A stretch of DNA of 64,000 bases, taken from NCBI GenBank assembly GCA_025267735.1, contig CM046311.1, positions 33,456,895-33,520,894 of the forward strand. The letters are read 5' to 3'. The translations under genes were made by a program, and so were the position numbers. Under the pieces are notes generated by a model, which did no database searches, was not told the origin of the DNA, and saw only the letters and a list, made by a program, of their open reading frames with translations. The DNA comes from Mactra quadrangularis. Lineage: Eukaryota; Mollusca; Bivalvia; Venerida; Mactridae. Positions 1 to 13,100 of the stretch are shown here, in pieces (within the stretch, counting starts at the first letter, position 1; each line of letters begins with the position of its first letter).

Positions 1-1021
1 GCAAGGGGGATAACTACTCGACCCTTCTTTTCCTTTACAATGGAAGCGTTATTTAACTCGTAAGGGCCCAACACAAAAATCACTTTAACTCCGAAGAAAA
101 CAGAGTGATAACGGCTCGAAATTTAAAGATTCTGTATTAAAAAGGGAGACTACTCTTCCAAAATTGTCCCCAAAAGGGACTGGGTATTCAACTCTTAAGA
201 GTCAAGCACAAAACATGTGCCTTAATACCGTAAAAACAGAACCAAGGCACTTAGGTTTACACTGAACTACTACATGAAAACTGCGAACCCTAATACACAC
301 TTGGTTTGTGGCAAAAGCACATTTCTAAGGATTTTAAAAATGTCTAGTAAAAAAAAACATTTTCTATATTAAAACTTCTCTGGAAATATGAATATGTTTT
401 ATACTGTATAAAATATATGTTTTTATCTAAATACTCATTGTCCATCGCCCTACCCTACTGCGCTAAAGTTCTAAACCAAACATGCAAAGCACATGCATTT
501 AAAAATTAACATAAATAAATAAGCAATTTTATTTGGCATTGGTTTTTAATGCATTTCCAATAGATGTGCTGAATTTCAATTTAAGACAGAATTTTACGAG
601 CATTCCTGACAACTACAAATTTGATTTTTGTTACACCAATTAAGTGCATAGCGATACATCATCAAACTAGATATATTAATATAATATAGAATCTTGTAAA
701 ACATCATATATAGTGCGGTTTTACTTCGTATGAAAATATGCTCTATGTTAACCAAACCCTTCCCGATCGGGAAACATTTTGACATGCTGCCCGATCGGGA
801 AGCACTGAAGGGGAATCCCCTTGTTTCCCGAACGGGAAGTATTCCCTACAGTTAACAGTTAAAATATCAGGGATACACGTGTAAAGAAATCGATGTTGAC
901 TTTCATTTGGGTCAATTTTCCATGATTTTGTTTATGCAAATATTATGCCATCGGATCCTTGTATACGACCTGTGTAGATATAATATGTTCCGTTAAATAA
1001 CCCTATAACATTGTATTACAG
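1..1021. other. Intron or 5' flank of gene A
   Basis: I see no exon here. The first half of the HYR domain completed at 1022 must lie in this stretch or left of the window, but no DxxPP...CP segment with an acceptor is visible. The one notable item is the palindrome cluster at 759-839, listed separately. Confidence 0.5.
759..839. promoter_or_regulatory. Cluster of GC-rich palindromes (possible protein-binding sites)
   Basis: Three near-identical inverted motifs occur in about 80 bases of otherwise A+T-rich DNA: TTCCCGATCGGGAA (760-773), GCCCGATCGGGAAG (789-802) and TTTCCCGAACGGGAA (824-838). A fourth palindrome, GGGGAATCCCC (810-820), fits the kappaB-type consensus GGGRNNYYCC. The arrangement could be a regulatory element or a decayed repeat; nothing else in the sequence shows which. 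Confidence 0.3.
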
Positions 1022-1143
1022 ATGGAGAAGAACTGGTCGAGGACCAGGGAATATATTTTCTGAAGGAACTACAATAATAACTTATTCTGCCAGGGATAAC
1101 AGTGGAAATTATGCAAGTTGTAAGATGAAGATTACTGTCAGAG
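1022..1143 (+). CDS. Gene A exon: second half of an HYR domain
   Basis: After an AG acceptor the frame reads WRRTGRGPGNIFSEG, then TIITYSARDNSGNYASC and KMKITV. The pattern GT-x-I-x-Y-x-ARDNSGN-x-A-x-C is the second half of an HYR (hyalin repeat) fold. It enters in phase 2 and leaves in phase 1 before GTATAT. The codon completed across the next intron gives Val and runs directly into the sushi exon, supporting the join. Confidence 0.85.
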
Positions 1144-4100
1144 GTATATTTTGCATTATCCAAAATGTCTTGGACAAACGAAACATTGAACAAATACTAA
1201 TCATGGCTATCATAAATTATTTTACTATGACTTAAGTTTTTTTCGTGTATCACAATATATACGTTAAGTGATACGTTGATAAACTTGAGAATGTTGCAAT
1301 TGGAATTTGCTCAGATAATTCATTGTTTCTTTGTTTTTATGGATAACTGTGGATCGTTTTTGTATTTGACCTGAAATACTTGAGCAAGTATTTAGAAATT
1401 ACAATTCGCCTTCTCGGCTAGCGTAGTATGTACCACTCACGTCTACATTTTGACGGGTCTTGGTTTAGATTTCCAGGCGGGGCATATTTGATTAGAGTAT
1501 GGTCATGATATAATTTTAACTATACAACTATTCTCCCTTCTACCACTGATTCTAAATCATGTAGAGCAGTTTTTAGTCACTAACAAAAGTATGCCTTAAC
1601 AAAAGTAAACAGCTAAATACAAAGATTTAAACTTATTGACAGGCTGTTTTAATTTGACATGTACAATGGCAGTGTAACAAAGTTTATAAATTACTAATTA
1701 TAAAAGACAATTAAGCCTCCACGAAGAGCATTTCGGAACTTACGTATTATGCTTATTATGTTTGAATTGTGCATTCTCTTTTCTTGTTAAAATTACATGA
1801 TGCATAATTTGAATTGTCCATTTTCATTTCCTTGTTAAAATTTCATGATGCATAATCTGAATTGTCCATTTTCCTTTTCTTGTTAAAATTTCATGATGCA
1901 TAATTTGAATTGTCCATTTTCATTTCCTTGTTAAAATTTCATCATGCATAATCTGAATTGTCCATTTTCCTTTTCTTGTTAAAATTTCATGATGCATAAT
2001 TTGAATTGTCCATTTTCATTTCCTTGTTAAAATTTCATCATGCATAATTTGAATTGTCCATTTTCATTTCCTTGTTAAAATTTCATCATGCATAATTTGA
2101 ATTGTCCATTTTCATTTCCTTGTTAAAATTTCATCATGCATAATTTGAATTGTCCATTTTCCTTTTCTTGTTAAAATTTCATCATGCATAATTTGAATTG
2201 TCCATGTCCTCTTTTGTTACAGTTTTAGTCTGTCCTAGATGGGGTAAAATAGAAGATGGATGGAAGCAATGTTATATAAATCATAATTCAAACTATGTTA
2301 GACGAGGAAGTGTGTGTACCTTTGGTTGCTATGGAGGTCACGAGCTGGTTGGACCAAATAAAGCCAAATGTTTAGATACACAAAACTGGGACATTTTAAC
2401 ACAGCCATATTGCCAAAGTAAGCAAAATATATGGCAAGTTTCTTAAGCATAATCACTAGATAATACTTCGCCCCCTGGTACCCTCGATATTATATCACAT
2501 ACATAATACTCTTGGTTTAAGACGAGAACAAAGTTGTAACTATCGCTATCATTAGGAAACTGCTCGCTTCTTTAATCTTTGGAAGCTTTGGAAACCACAA
2601 AATAATTAATGATGGGAAAACTATATTTTGGAGGGAAGATTTAAAATAATCTGAGTTAAAAGAGTTCAGAACACAATAATGATAAAGACAACGCTCACTA
2701 ATACAATTAGTCCATTTTGAAACATATTAGACCAATATTTTATACTCACTAAGAGTTATTGGACAATTTCATGTTTAAGATCAAGATGTTTTGATGATGT
2801 GCTAATTCACATTAAAAAGATCAATGACAAAAAGACCTAAGATACATCATCTTTGCAAACACCAAACTGAACATTAATTAGTTTATCAAAATATCATTCA
2901 TTCTACTTGTACTTCACATGAATTAACTTTTATAAAAACATAGTATAGTAAATCTCGCTACACACAATTAGTTTTTTTTAACAATTCATTTGTCAAAGAA
3001 CTTCTGAAGGGTGTAGTGTCATTCAAGATATTTTTCTTCCGCAAGTAACTTGCAGGAAAGTCTACTTTAACTTCCATGTGTATTTCTGGATATGATTTCA
3101 GGGTTACAGTGTTCTACTTTGACTCCATCACAAGATCAATATGACCTTGTGAAAATTATTTGTACTGATGGTAATTTCTTTAGAAGTCAATGTTCTTACA
3201 ACTGTGTACCAGGATACAATATACTGCCGGGATACAGTAAAGTACAAATTTGTGATGAGTTTGGTTCCTGGCTAGGTAATACACCAACGTGTGTCGGTAA
3301 GATTTTGATTAATTTTTTCTTAAGAAGTAAACGAGACTAACTGCGACACAACTACTTGTTTTTACACCAGGAATCGAAGTGTCACGCACATATTGTGGGA
3401 GTCCAGCCCCACTTTAAACTAAACTGCACACTTGAAACTTATAAGTATATATGCATATTTTGTCTCATATCTTATTAAATGTTTGTTCGATTTACGTCAA
3501 ATTTGCAAATTATATACATTGCAGTTTAAAGACGGGACAACATTATTATGTTTATTTCATTACCTAGAACATACGATTACAGTCAGGTCTCGATATAACG
3601 ACATCCGTTACAACGACATTCTCGTTATACTGACATACTTTCTGGGAACCAATACCAACATGTACATAGTCAGAAGAATTCATTACACTGACATAAGCGT
3701 TATAACGACACATTTCTTGGGAACGAACGCTGTCGTTGTATCGAGATCTGACTGTATAAATGATAACAAAAACATCACAGAGTGTGAAAATGTCAAAGTA
3801 ACAAAATGTGGATTGCGACCTGCGTGACAAAGTCAATGTAGTGAAATGATGGTGGCATCCGTGTAATAGTGTGTGCAACTCATTTTAATTATAAGAATGG
3901 CCTCCATGGCTGTGAAGCCCGTTTGTCATCGCGTTCTCATGGACCTCAAACACTTATTGAAGTAATTCTGACGTATTCCAGCCCATTTGCGTACAATCTT
4001 TCCATGTAGCTCAATTAGGGGTAAAGATGAATAACCACGGCGTACACGGCGGTTACTCCATACGTGTCCTTTATGTTTAGCAACATATTTCAGCGTCATC

Positions 4101-7100
4101 AGCATGTTGTTACTGTCATGTGGTTCATCTGTTGTCGCTCTTTCTGTGTGGGCTGGCGCGCCATCTATTTTAACTATCCAATTGCTATCCCTTGCTATTC
4201 CGTCATTAGCCGGTTCATTTGGTGTTTTTTTATGTGTGGGTCGTAATATTGTCCACAGTGTCAATTTTGATTCGCACCCGTCACGATTTTCATGTGCATT
4301 TAATTGATTTCATCGATTCGCGGTTTAACGCACCGGATCGATTACTTTCGAAAAAAGTGACTACGCAATAATAATTGATATTTAGTCCTTAGCAGATATA
4401 CAAAATTTTGTTAAAAAAGATTGGTACATAAAAAAATTATAAGCAATTAAAAATTTTTTATGTATACTCATAAGTTTTGTAAAGTCTAAATGGATATTAA
4501 AAAGTACCACAATTAAAGAGTAAACAGAAAGCTGTACCACCTTTGGCACACTAACAGGGCTTTGCACAAAATTATGCAAATGTTCTAAAATATACGTAAA
4601 ATTATGAATTTCTGCCCATGACAGATCTTTGGTTACATGTACATTTAATTATAAATTTTGAATTAATGAATTCCGGCCGAAGCTTGGCACATGAATCAGT
4701 GTTAATATGCATAATGATTGACATAAATAAACGCGTGACATATTTTTATTCCTTATTTTTTTTCTCTCGCCATTTTTGAATAACATTTTACCAGAAAATG
4801 GTGTCGCAGGATAGAAATAACAGTCTTCTGGTCATATAGTGTGTATGTTGATTACTTATAAATCATTCACTCTCTTTACGCCATAATGGACGGATGTGTC
4901 ATGAAGACCACAGAGAATTCAAGCGTCCATATTGGTCAATGAAATCATTTTATTAAGTAACAAGTGGTCTTTTTATTATAGATTCTGAGCCACCTTCTTA
5001 TGAAACATGTCCCTATGTTGTCACTGGTTATGCTGAACGTTCAAAAACGTCTGGGCGAGTATGGTGGAACACTCCACAAGGTAAATTTATTGTTATTTAT
5101 CATTGAGAGCTACTTTTTTGTAAGACAAAATACACTACATTGTCAACGTTTTGTATTAGTATATATTCAATTTTACTAATGTAATCCGGCAAAACTAGTT
5201 AGTCATGACGTCTTATTCTTTATTATAAATAGCACTAAGTATCGATAATAATTTATATTAAATAATGCATTTGATTTAACTTTTGAAAAGTAGAGTTCAA
5301 AGTTGAGTACACTGGCAGTTGAATTCGACAGTAAAAGAGCAATCCCTGGTCGTGTCATGTAGCATTCGTACAAGAGAGTTTTGCAATATTCTTGTAATGA
5401 CATATTAATTGTCGCATCAAAGAGAAAATTATCGACTTTTTAACTTAAAACAGAAATAGTTGTAGGAACAATATGGAACTATATGCAAAAAATCACAAGA
5501 GAACAATTGTCTCATTTAAATTTGGGATGGTCAAAGGGAAATAACTCTTTTTTAACAATACGATACAATTCACTTTTTTACTGAGTTTGCTTCCTTCGAT
5601 AATATTTTGTTTTGTTTATATGATCACAGAGCTATGATATAAACATATGATTTATGTTCTTTAAAAAATTCTAACAGGAGGTTTCAAAATCATTTAATTT
5701 GTAGTGTATTGAGCTAAAATTGATGTTCGAATGATCAAAGGGAATTAACTAGATTTGAAATGCAATATTTACCATTCTGAACACGTCATTTTAGTTCCCT
5801 TGAATACGTTTTAATTGTAGTTTTATTCCAAATACTCCTTTCCTCTATAATATATTTCATTTTTAATTCACTATAAATAATTACTGGGAAATTATTTTAT
5901 ATATAATTATTTTTTTGATTTATACTTAATTATTTAAGCTTAATTGTAACAACTTAGATTAATCACTTTCGATTCCGCTTCCTGGTCCTTTAGTACTAAA
6001 CTATTCATTTTATTTATAGAACTTAGAAAGCGATGATATCACCTCTAAACTAAGACACAGAACGCTTCGCAGAATTCGGCGATTTGGTACGCATTAGAAT
6101 ATAGTGCGGCGCATAAAGACAAAATCGTTGGACATTCTCGTTTGTTTTACAAAATCATTGTAAAAATGTTAAATAAATGATCACTTATAACTACAGGAAT
6201 ATAAATTCATAGAATCGAAGTACTTTCAAACTTCTAAAGGTATAGATGCATAGTTAAATCGTGTATTCTATTTTCGATTCAAATGTCTGTGTAAAGAATA
6301 ACAGATATAAACACGTTATGATGAAGGTTAAACTACCAGTTTAAAAGTTTAATGACGCTCGGCGTCTCCGTACAAAGGTCAGTTCCACCATTTGTGTACA
6401 GAATGCTGAGCTAGTTGGATAAAGTTTCTTGCTCAAGAAAACAACGGGGTCGGTTTTGGATGAGTGCGAACCTACGCGGAACTGGCTTTCCTATGATTAC
6501 CAGATCGATATCGCTATCGCTTATATTGATTGTTTAAATCTTACGATAAGGGCTGTTCTCACTTATTAACACCGCTTAACTATCCGTTTCAATCAGATAC
6601 ACTGTAGTTTAGTTTTTACATGGAGTTTCCTGAATATTTAGTAGCGAAATGTAGGAAAGCCTTGTTTTAATCTCGAATGCGCAATATAATGGATAATTAC
6701 TTATGTTATTAAAGTTGTAAACTTTACGCGTTAACACGCAGATATGCAGTTGTTGCAATTAAGCTACCTCAAAACCCCATGTCTTAGAGCGCTATCAAAA
6801 CGTTGATTGCATTTTTTAGCCCAAGACAACAGTGGACAGGTAACTACCATACAAGTAACCAACATAAGTTCTGGCACTGATCTAGAAGTTGGTGAATATC
6901 CCGTGGTATATATGTCATATGATGCTGCAAACAATACAGCTATATGTGCCTTTAAAGTTGTGGTCAAACGTAAGTTAATTTGTCATTGTCAAACCAGTAA
7001 TGTTACATACATAATCGTTTCGGGGGTGTTCTCGTTGGAGATAACATTAGGGATAATTGTTTTAACGAACATTATTCAGTAATTTATGTTCTATAGGATT

Positions 7101-10100
7101 TAAATGAATATAGCAGGTAAAAAATGCAAAAAGCTTTAGTGCTATTTCTGATCTTCAGGAGTGTGCCGTAACAATAAATTCATGGATGAGTGAAAATTAG
7201 TTAAAAATGAACATCTCAAAGACTGAGTTTATCTTGTATGGAAGCAAAGCACAGTTAAAGGGTCCCTTTTAAGGTGATGTTTCGACACCTTAGGAGAATT
7301 GACTGGTTAACAGTGGCGTTATGTTACACTGTTCAAGACAAGTCTAGTTAACAAGAGCATCTGGTATACTGTTCAGGACAACATATCTAAATATCAAATT
7401 AATAAAAAAATGTAAAAATAAAGTCGAATAATGAACTAAGATTAATGTAGGTGCTATAACTTGATTGATGAAAACCAAATGCACAATCACACTATACAAC
7501 ATCATGTGTGATAAAATTTATTTTGTATTGTATTATTGTATATATTTATGGTGGAGGGGTTTTGCTCATTTATTTTTTATAATTTGTCTGTTTGTAAAAC
7601 ACCATTGAATATGTAATATAGAAATAGGCGTTTAATCAAATGAAGAAGTTTTAGCTTAAGTTTAAAAAGAAACGTCTTTAACAAATATTGCACACCCTTA
7701 TCTGTGTGTGACACTTGTCATTAATATGATACAAATCGATGTGAAGGTATCTATACTTAAAACAATCACAGAGATAAAATGTCAATAAATTTATTATAAA
7801 TGTAGTTACTTAAAGCAGAATGTAGTTCCTATCATGAATTTGATGCCTGGTTTAATCAAGATAATCATTCTGACAGTACTTTGAGTGCTTTAATTTTATT
7901 CAGAGTATCGTGTTTGCATGCATTTTCAAGGATAAGATGTCAAATAAATTAGAAAAGTTAATACTAGCAGAGGATAATTCTGATCATTTCCAAGATGTAA
8001 TTGAATTAAGATGATATGAAAACAATCGTTCCTTCAATTTTTTTTAGTGCTGTTATCGTGTAATTAGTGAAATTATATTTTTACAGAGATAAAATGTTAT
8101 ACCATATATCCCTTACCTTACACAAATGTTATGTGCCCAGAAGGACGTATATATGGTTCAGAATGTGAGTTTACATGTATTGAACATACAAGTATTAATG
8201 GCAACAGATTAGCTCAGTGTGTGAAAGAGGGTTCAACTATACAGTATGGCGAATGGTCATTTGATAACAATCAACCTTATTGTGAATGTAAGTAATTTTG
8301 TTTGTTATGGTGATGGAAACAGTAATATTTTCAATGACCTATTTTGTTAAAAAATAGCGTTTGTATGCAATAAAGTGGCTAAGTATACGCCTTAGAACTT
8401 AATTACAAATGTATTTGTAAATTCAATTTTCATCTCATTAAATACGGATATACTGTCGATTTTCCCAGTTAAGGAGGTATATTGAGGAGTTTAAGGCCTA
8501 ATGGAAGGGTAAATGGGTCAATGAAAGCTAGGCTATGCGAGCAATCTGCTATAAAATGACCATAATTTGTGTTCGCATGGCGCTTATCTGTATTGGTTTC
8601 ATTGCCCGTTCAAAAGCAGATACCAAAGGAGTATTAAGTTTTGCTGTTCCTGGTATGTTTGCTCAAACATTTTTCTGAACATATATTTCCAAATAATTAT
8701 TAAATACATTCATACACTTCAGTAGAAGAATCGTGTCCAGCTCTACAACCTCCTGAAAATGGTGCCCTAGCATGTGATACATGGTTTGCTGGGAGGTTTT
8801 GTCAAATGTTTTGTCAGAAAGGATATGTGGTAGTTGATGATACGACTACGCCGAATAATGAGATAGACTTACATGCCAGCTTGTTAGTTTGTAAGGATAG
8901 AAGTGGTTGGAATACAGATAATGTTGAGCTACCACCTTGTCTGAGTAAGTTTTTAGTCTTTATTGGACGTATTGGATAGAATTAATTTACCATTATTATA
9001 GTTTAGGCAATTTGAATTGCTTAAACAATACTATACATGTCTGATTCAAAATAATACAAAACATCATTCAGGTTACATGGGCGATATCGTAATAACCGTA
9101 ATCCGACAGAGTGGGCACTATTATTGTGATAAAGGGTCTGAATGTCTAAAAATAGACTGTAGCAAACAAAAAATATATAACTAGTCGTTCAATTCACAGC
9201 ACACTAAATGCCTCTCTCTTCTGTAATAGTCACAATATTTTTTAGTCATGATCAACGTATCAAAATCAGTTTTAAAATAATAAAAGCTGTTTCATGTTTG
9301 ATAGTTTAAACACGTTTTAAATTATGACGTAAGAATTTGCACAAGTAACACTTTGATTCATTTTTTCAAACATTTGAATCGGGTTATCTTCCAATTTTGT
9401 CTTTTCATGTTGCCTTTGACCAATCAATCGTTTTTTTTTCATTCCAACAATTTGCATACATTGCAATCTATTGCACATTGGAAAAAGAAATAATCTCATG
9501 AATAACAATGCAAAACATTTTCAGCACTAATGGCTGAATCGTGCGTTTTTTTAAGAATTTCTAAGTACCAAATGTTCAACTTGAGAAGGAAATGTCCTAG
9601 TACATGTATTAATGCTTTTCCTTTCTCATAGTAGTAAAATTTTACTGATGTTTTTGTTTTAAATCAAAGTAAATATCATTCCTTGTACACATTGCAGAAG
9701 TGAGTCAAAGACTTCAATCTTCCTTTGAGCTTAAAGTAGAGTACCTATACTATGATGGCAACTGTGGAGAAAATCTTGACCAAATTAAAGCCTCCTTCAT
9801 AGATGTAATATATCAAATTCATTGCCCACAGGACGTTTGCGACCAAAACAAAGTTAAGGTAATACATGGGTATGTGCTTCCCTGCTGTTTTTGGCTTTAT
9901 ATGAGAGCTAGGTGATAATTGGAGTCTTTGGGTGTGGAAAATGGTGCACAACAATTCAAAGAACATGTATGTTCAGTCTGTTTAAAGTAATAGCGATTTA
10001 GACATAGTTCTTGATAATAATATAAATGTACTGGGATTGAACTACATCTCTTGACTTCAGATTTTAACCAAATACTTAGCACATGTTATTGTCAGTAACT

Positions 10101-13100
10101 GACTATTGCCCTACTTTATACAAATGTTAGCTTGAGAAAGTCCGACCGTAGAATATATTTCATGAGCAACTTCCAATGAGGTATATAGGTTCAGCACAGG
10201 AATAGAACTCATATACACAATTACTTATATCTTATCAGTAATTCTCGATTCCTTTCCCTTGATTGCTTAGGAGATACCAACAGGAGATGAATTCATTACT
10301 ATGTTAGAATCATCATGGAATTTTTATGAAATCACGTATTCACTCAAGATAGGCTGTATAAAAATTAACAGTTAAAATATTGACATTTCAGCCACGGTCG
10401 TTCTGACACTATAAGTCCATCAATCAATATCAATAAAAATGAAAGCTCAAGCTTAGGGGAAAGCTTTGGAACCAATTAATGACAGCGTGACATTATTACA
10501 CAAAAGACTTACTTCAAGTCCAATAATCTTAAAAGATTTTTGGTCATGTCATTAACATGATACTGATTTACCAATATGCTTACATAATACACCGTGCTAC
10601 AATTTGTTAAAAAACATTAAAATACAAAGTATCAAACTATTACAAAAAGAACAAACACGACTCGATACTCTATGGTGCAAAAAGGAGTCTGAAAACACCA
10701 AGCATTGCAACAGACCTTCTCAACACAGCAAAATGCAAATAATATTAATTGATAACCAACCACTTCATTTTTAATTTCCAGGCACTTACAATAATGCCGA
10801 ACTGCAATATATGAATTGGATAAACTTCATACCTATTAATTATTCATAGCATATATTATGTCCTATAAAGGTTACATGTGGCATCAGCACAAGAAAGAAG
10901 AGAGAGACCGACAGGAGAGATACGTCATATGAACTGATAATTACTTTTGAACTAGAGTTAGATCCCGAATTGGGTTCAACTGAAGCATTGTTAATGGGGC
11001 AAGCTTTCCGGAACAGTTTTGATGCAGCCATTGCAGATGGAAAGTTCAATATAACTGGGTATGGAAAAGATTCGATACGTTCAACTATTTCTGGTCCTAT
11101 TGTCACTTGTACTGAAGGAAGCGTTTTTGATGAAAGGACACTCCTTTGTGGTAAGATATTAACCTCGCGAAAATATTTCTAATTTGCTAATTACCTTTTG
11201 TATAATATATCTGGTCTTATCACAGTAGTGTTGTTTAAATACTTGTCTTTTACCTAAGAAATGTTATTTTATTTTTATACACCTGTATTGGTCGAGTGAA
11301 GGATAGATTTAAGAGTTTTTTCACCAAAACAAATGCATAATTTTATTCTTGAGCATTTAAGTTTTAAATAAGTGTAAGTTAAAAAAGTGTAAGCTGGTGT
11401 AAACCCAAAGTTCGTTCCAATGCTTATGTAGGGCAGTTGTCAGTCACTGACGAAGGTATGCGCTAAGTAGTTGGTTAACAGCTAAATCCAGAGATTTAAC
11501 CTTTCCAGAAACAGTGAGTAAGTTGACCGACCGCCGTTATATGACATAAACAATGTGTTACTAACGGTGTTAAACTCAATAAAACAAACAAACACTCGTT
11601 AAAATGCAGACAAACTTTGGTCATGCTTTAGTTGTTTGTTTGTTTGTTTGTTACGTCGATTTTTCTAACAAAAAGTAAAATTCTAGAAACAATTCATTTT
11701 GCCTGACTGTACTGACTGTAGATCTGTGTGTTTTAATGTTGCTGTTCTTTATATGATCGTTCAAACATTTTTTTTGGAAAATCATCTCTTGAATAAAATA
11801 TTTTTTAAAGTCCCACTGGTATTTTTAAATTCTATAAAATATTGTAGTGATTAATATATTGATTTATTGATTGTTTGACATATATATGAACATTGTTCAA
11901 ACTAATCTAGAAACTTTTAGCTTTGAACAACTATATCACATGCTCCATTATTACCATTAATTGCAAGTTTATTATTACAAGTAGACTTATTCATTTTGTT
12001 CCAAGTCATTTGACACTGTTCTTAGGCATTTTTAATGAAGTATCAAGCGTTTTCAGATTATCTCAAAGACAACAAAAAAAACATGATATTATTTTAACAT
12101 GTTCCATTTCATGCATAGCAAACACAAAGCTTGATATAGACATCGGTTTGTCTCAAATCAATTATTTAACCTTATTTTTTTCTCAAACCTAATATTTAAC
12201 AATAGATTCGTCTCAAATTAATGATTTCACATTATATTTACTTAAACGCTATATTTAATGTAAGGTTTTACTAAAACCAATGATTTAATATTAGGTTTAA
12301 CTCAAACCTTTATGATCTACCTGAAATTTTTCTCAACCCAATGATTTAATCTTAGATTTGTCTTAAACCAATGATTCATTCTTAGGTTTTACTCAAACCC
12401 TATATTGAACTTTTGATTTGTCTCAAAGTTTAAAATATATTTTAATACAAATGTTTGCAATTGTTCTTTTTTTTAGTTGAGTGTACAGCTGGTCTTTACT
12501 ATGATAAGTCCAGTCAGAAGTGTGTACGCTGTCCACGGGGTCAATACCAACCTCTCAGTAGACAAACAAATTGTAAAGATTGTCCGATTGGAACAACAAC
12601 AAGGAATCTAGGGGCAGCATCTCAGCTGCAATGTGAAGGTATATAATAGCAGGGTATCTTTATAACAATTAAATAATTTAATGTGAAACATTCTAAACTT
12701 TGAAATACATTAAGTTCACGAAAGAAAATGGACTTTGAAAAAAGTGAATATGTTCCTGAAAAGATTTTTTGAATAGATAAAAAATAGCTAGCTTACATTT
12801 GAAGGTTCAACATTTGTTTACTTAAAATACCAAGATATGTGCTTGTAATAGTGTCTCCTTTATTCACAATTGCACGGGATAAAGGATCTGTCACAAGGTA
12901 GTATCTTCAAAACAAAGCATTGATTTATCAATGAAAGGCTTAACGAAATTTGATTGTGAAAAAGGTAATGTAATTAAGTATATATCGACTCTATATTAAT
13001 TGTGTAGTCATGAAGCAGTGGTCAGTCGAACCACTCTCTGTCCCTGAAAAGGCATACATCTCAGGGCCTAGCTTGTTACCAACTACTTTAACGTTCGTTT

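Noticed and set aside
1754..2215. CRISPR-like repeat array
   Set aside because: Units are contiguous with no unique spacers, the organism is a eukaryote, and unit variants form a minisatellite pattern.
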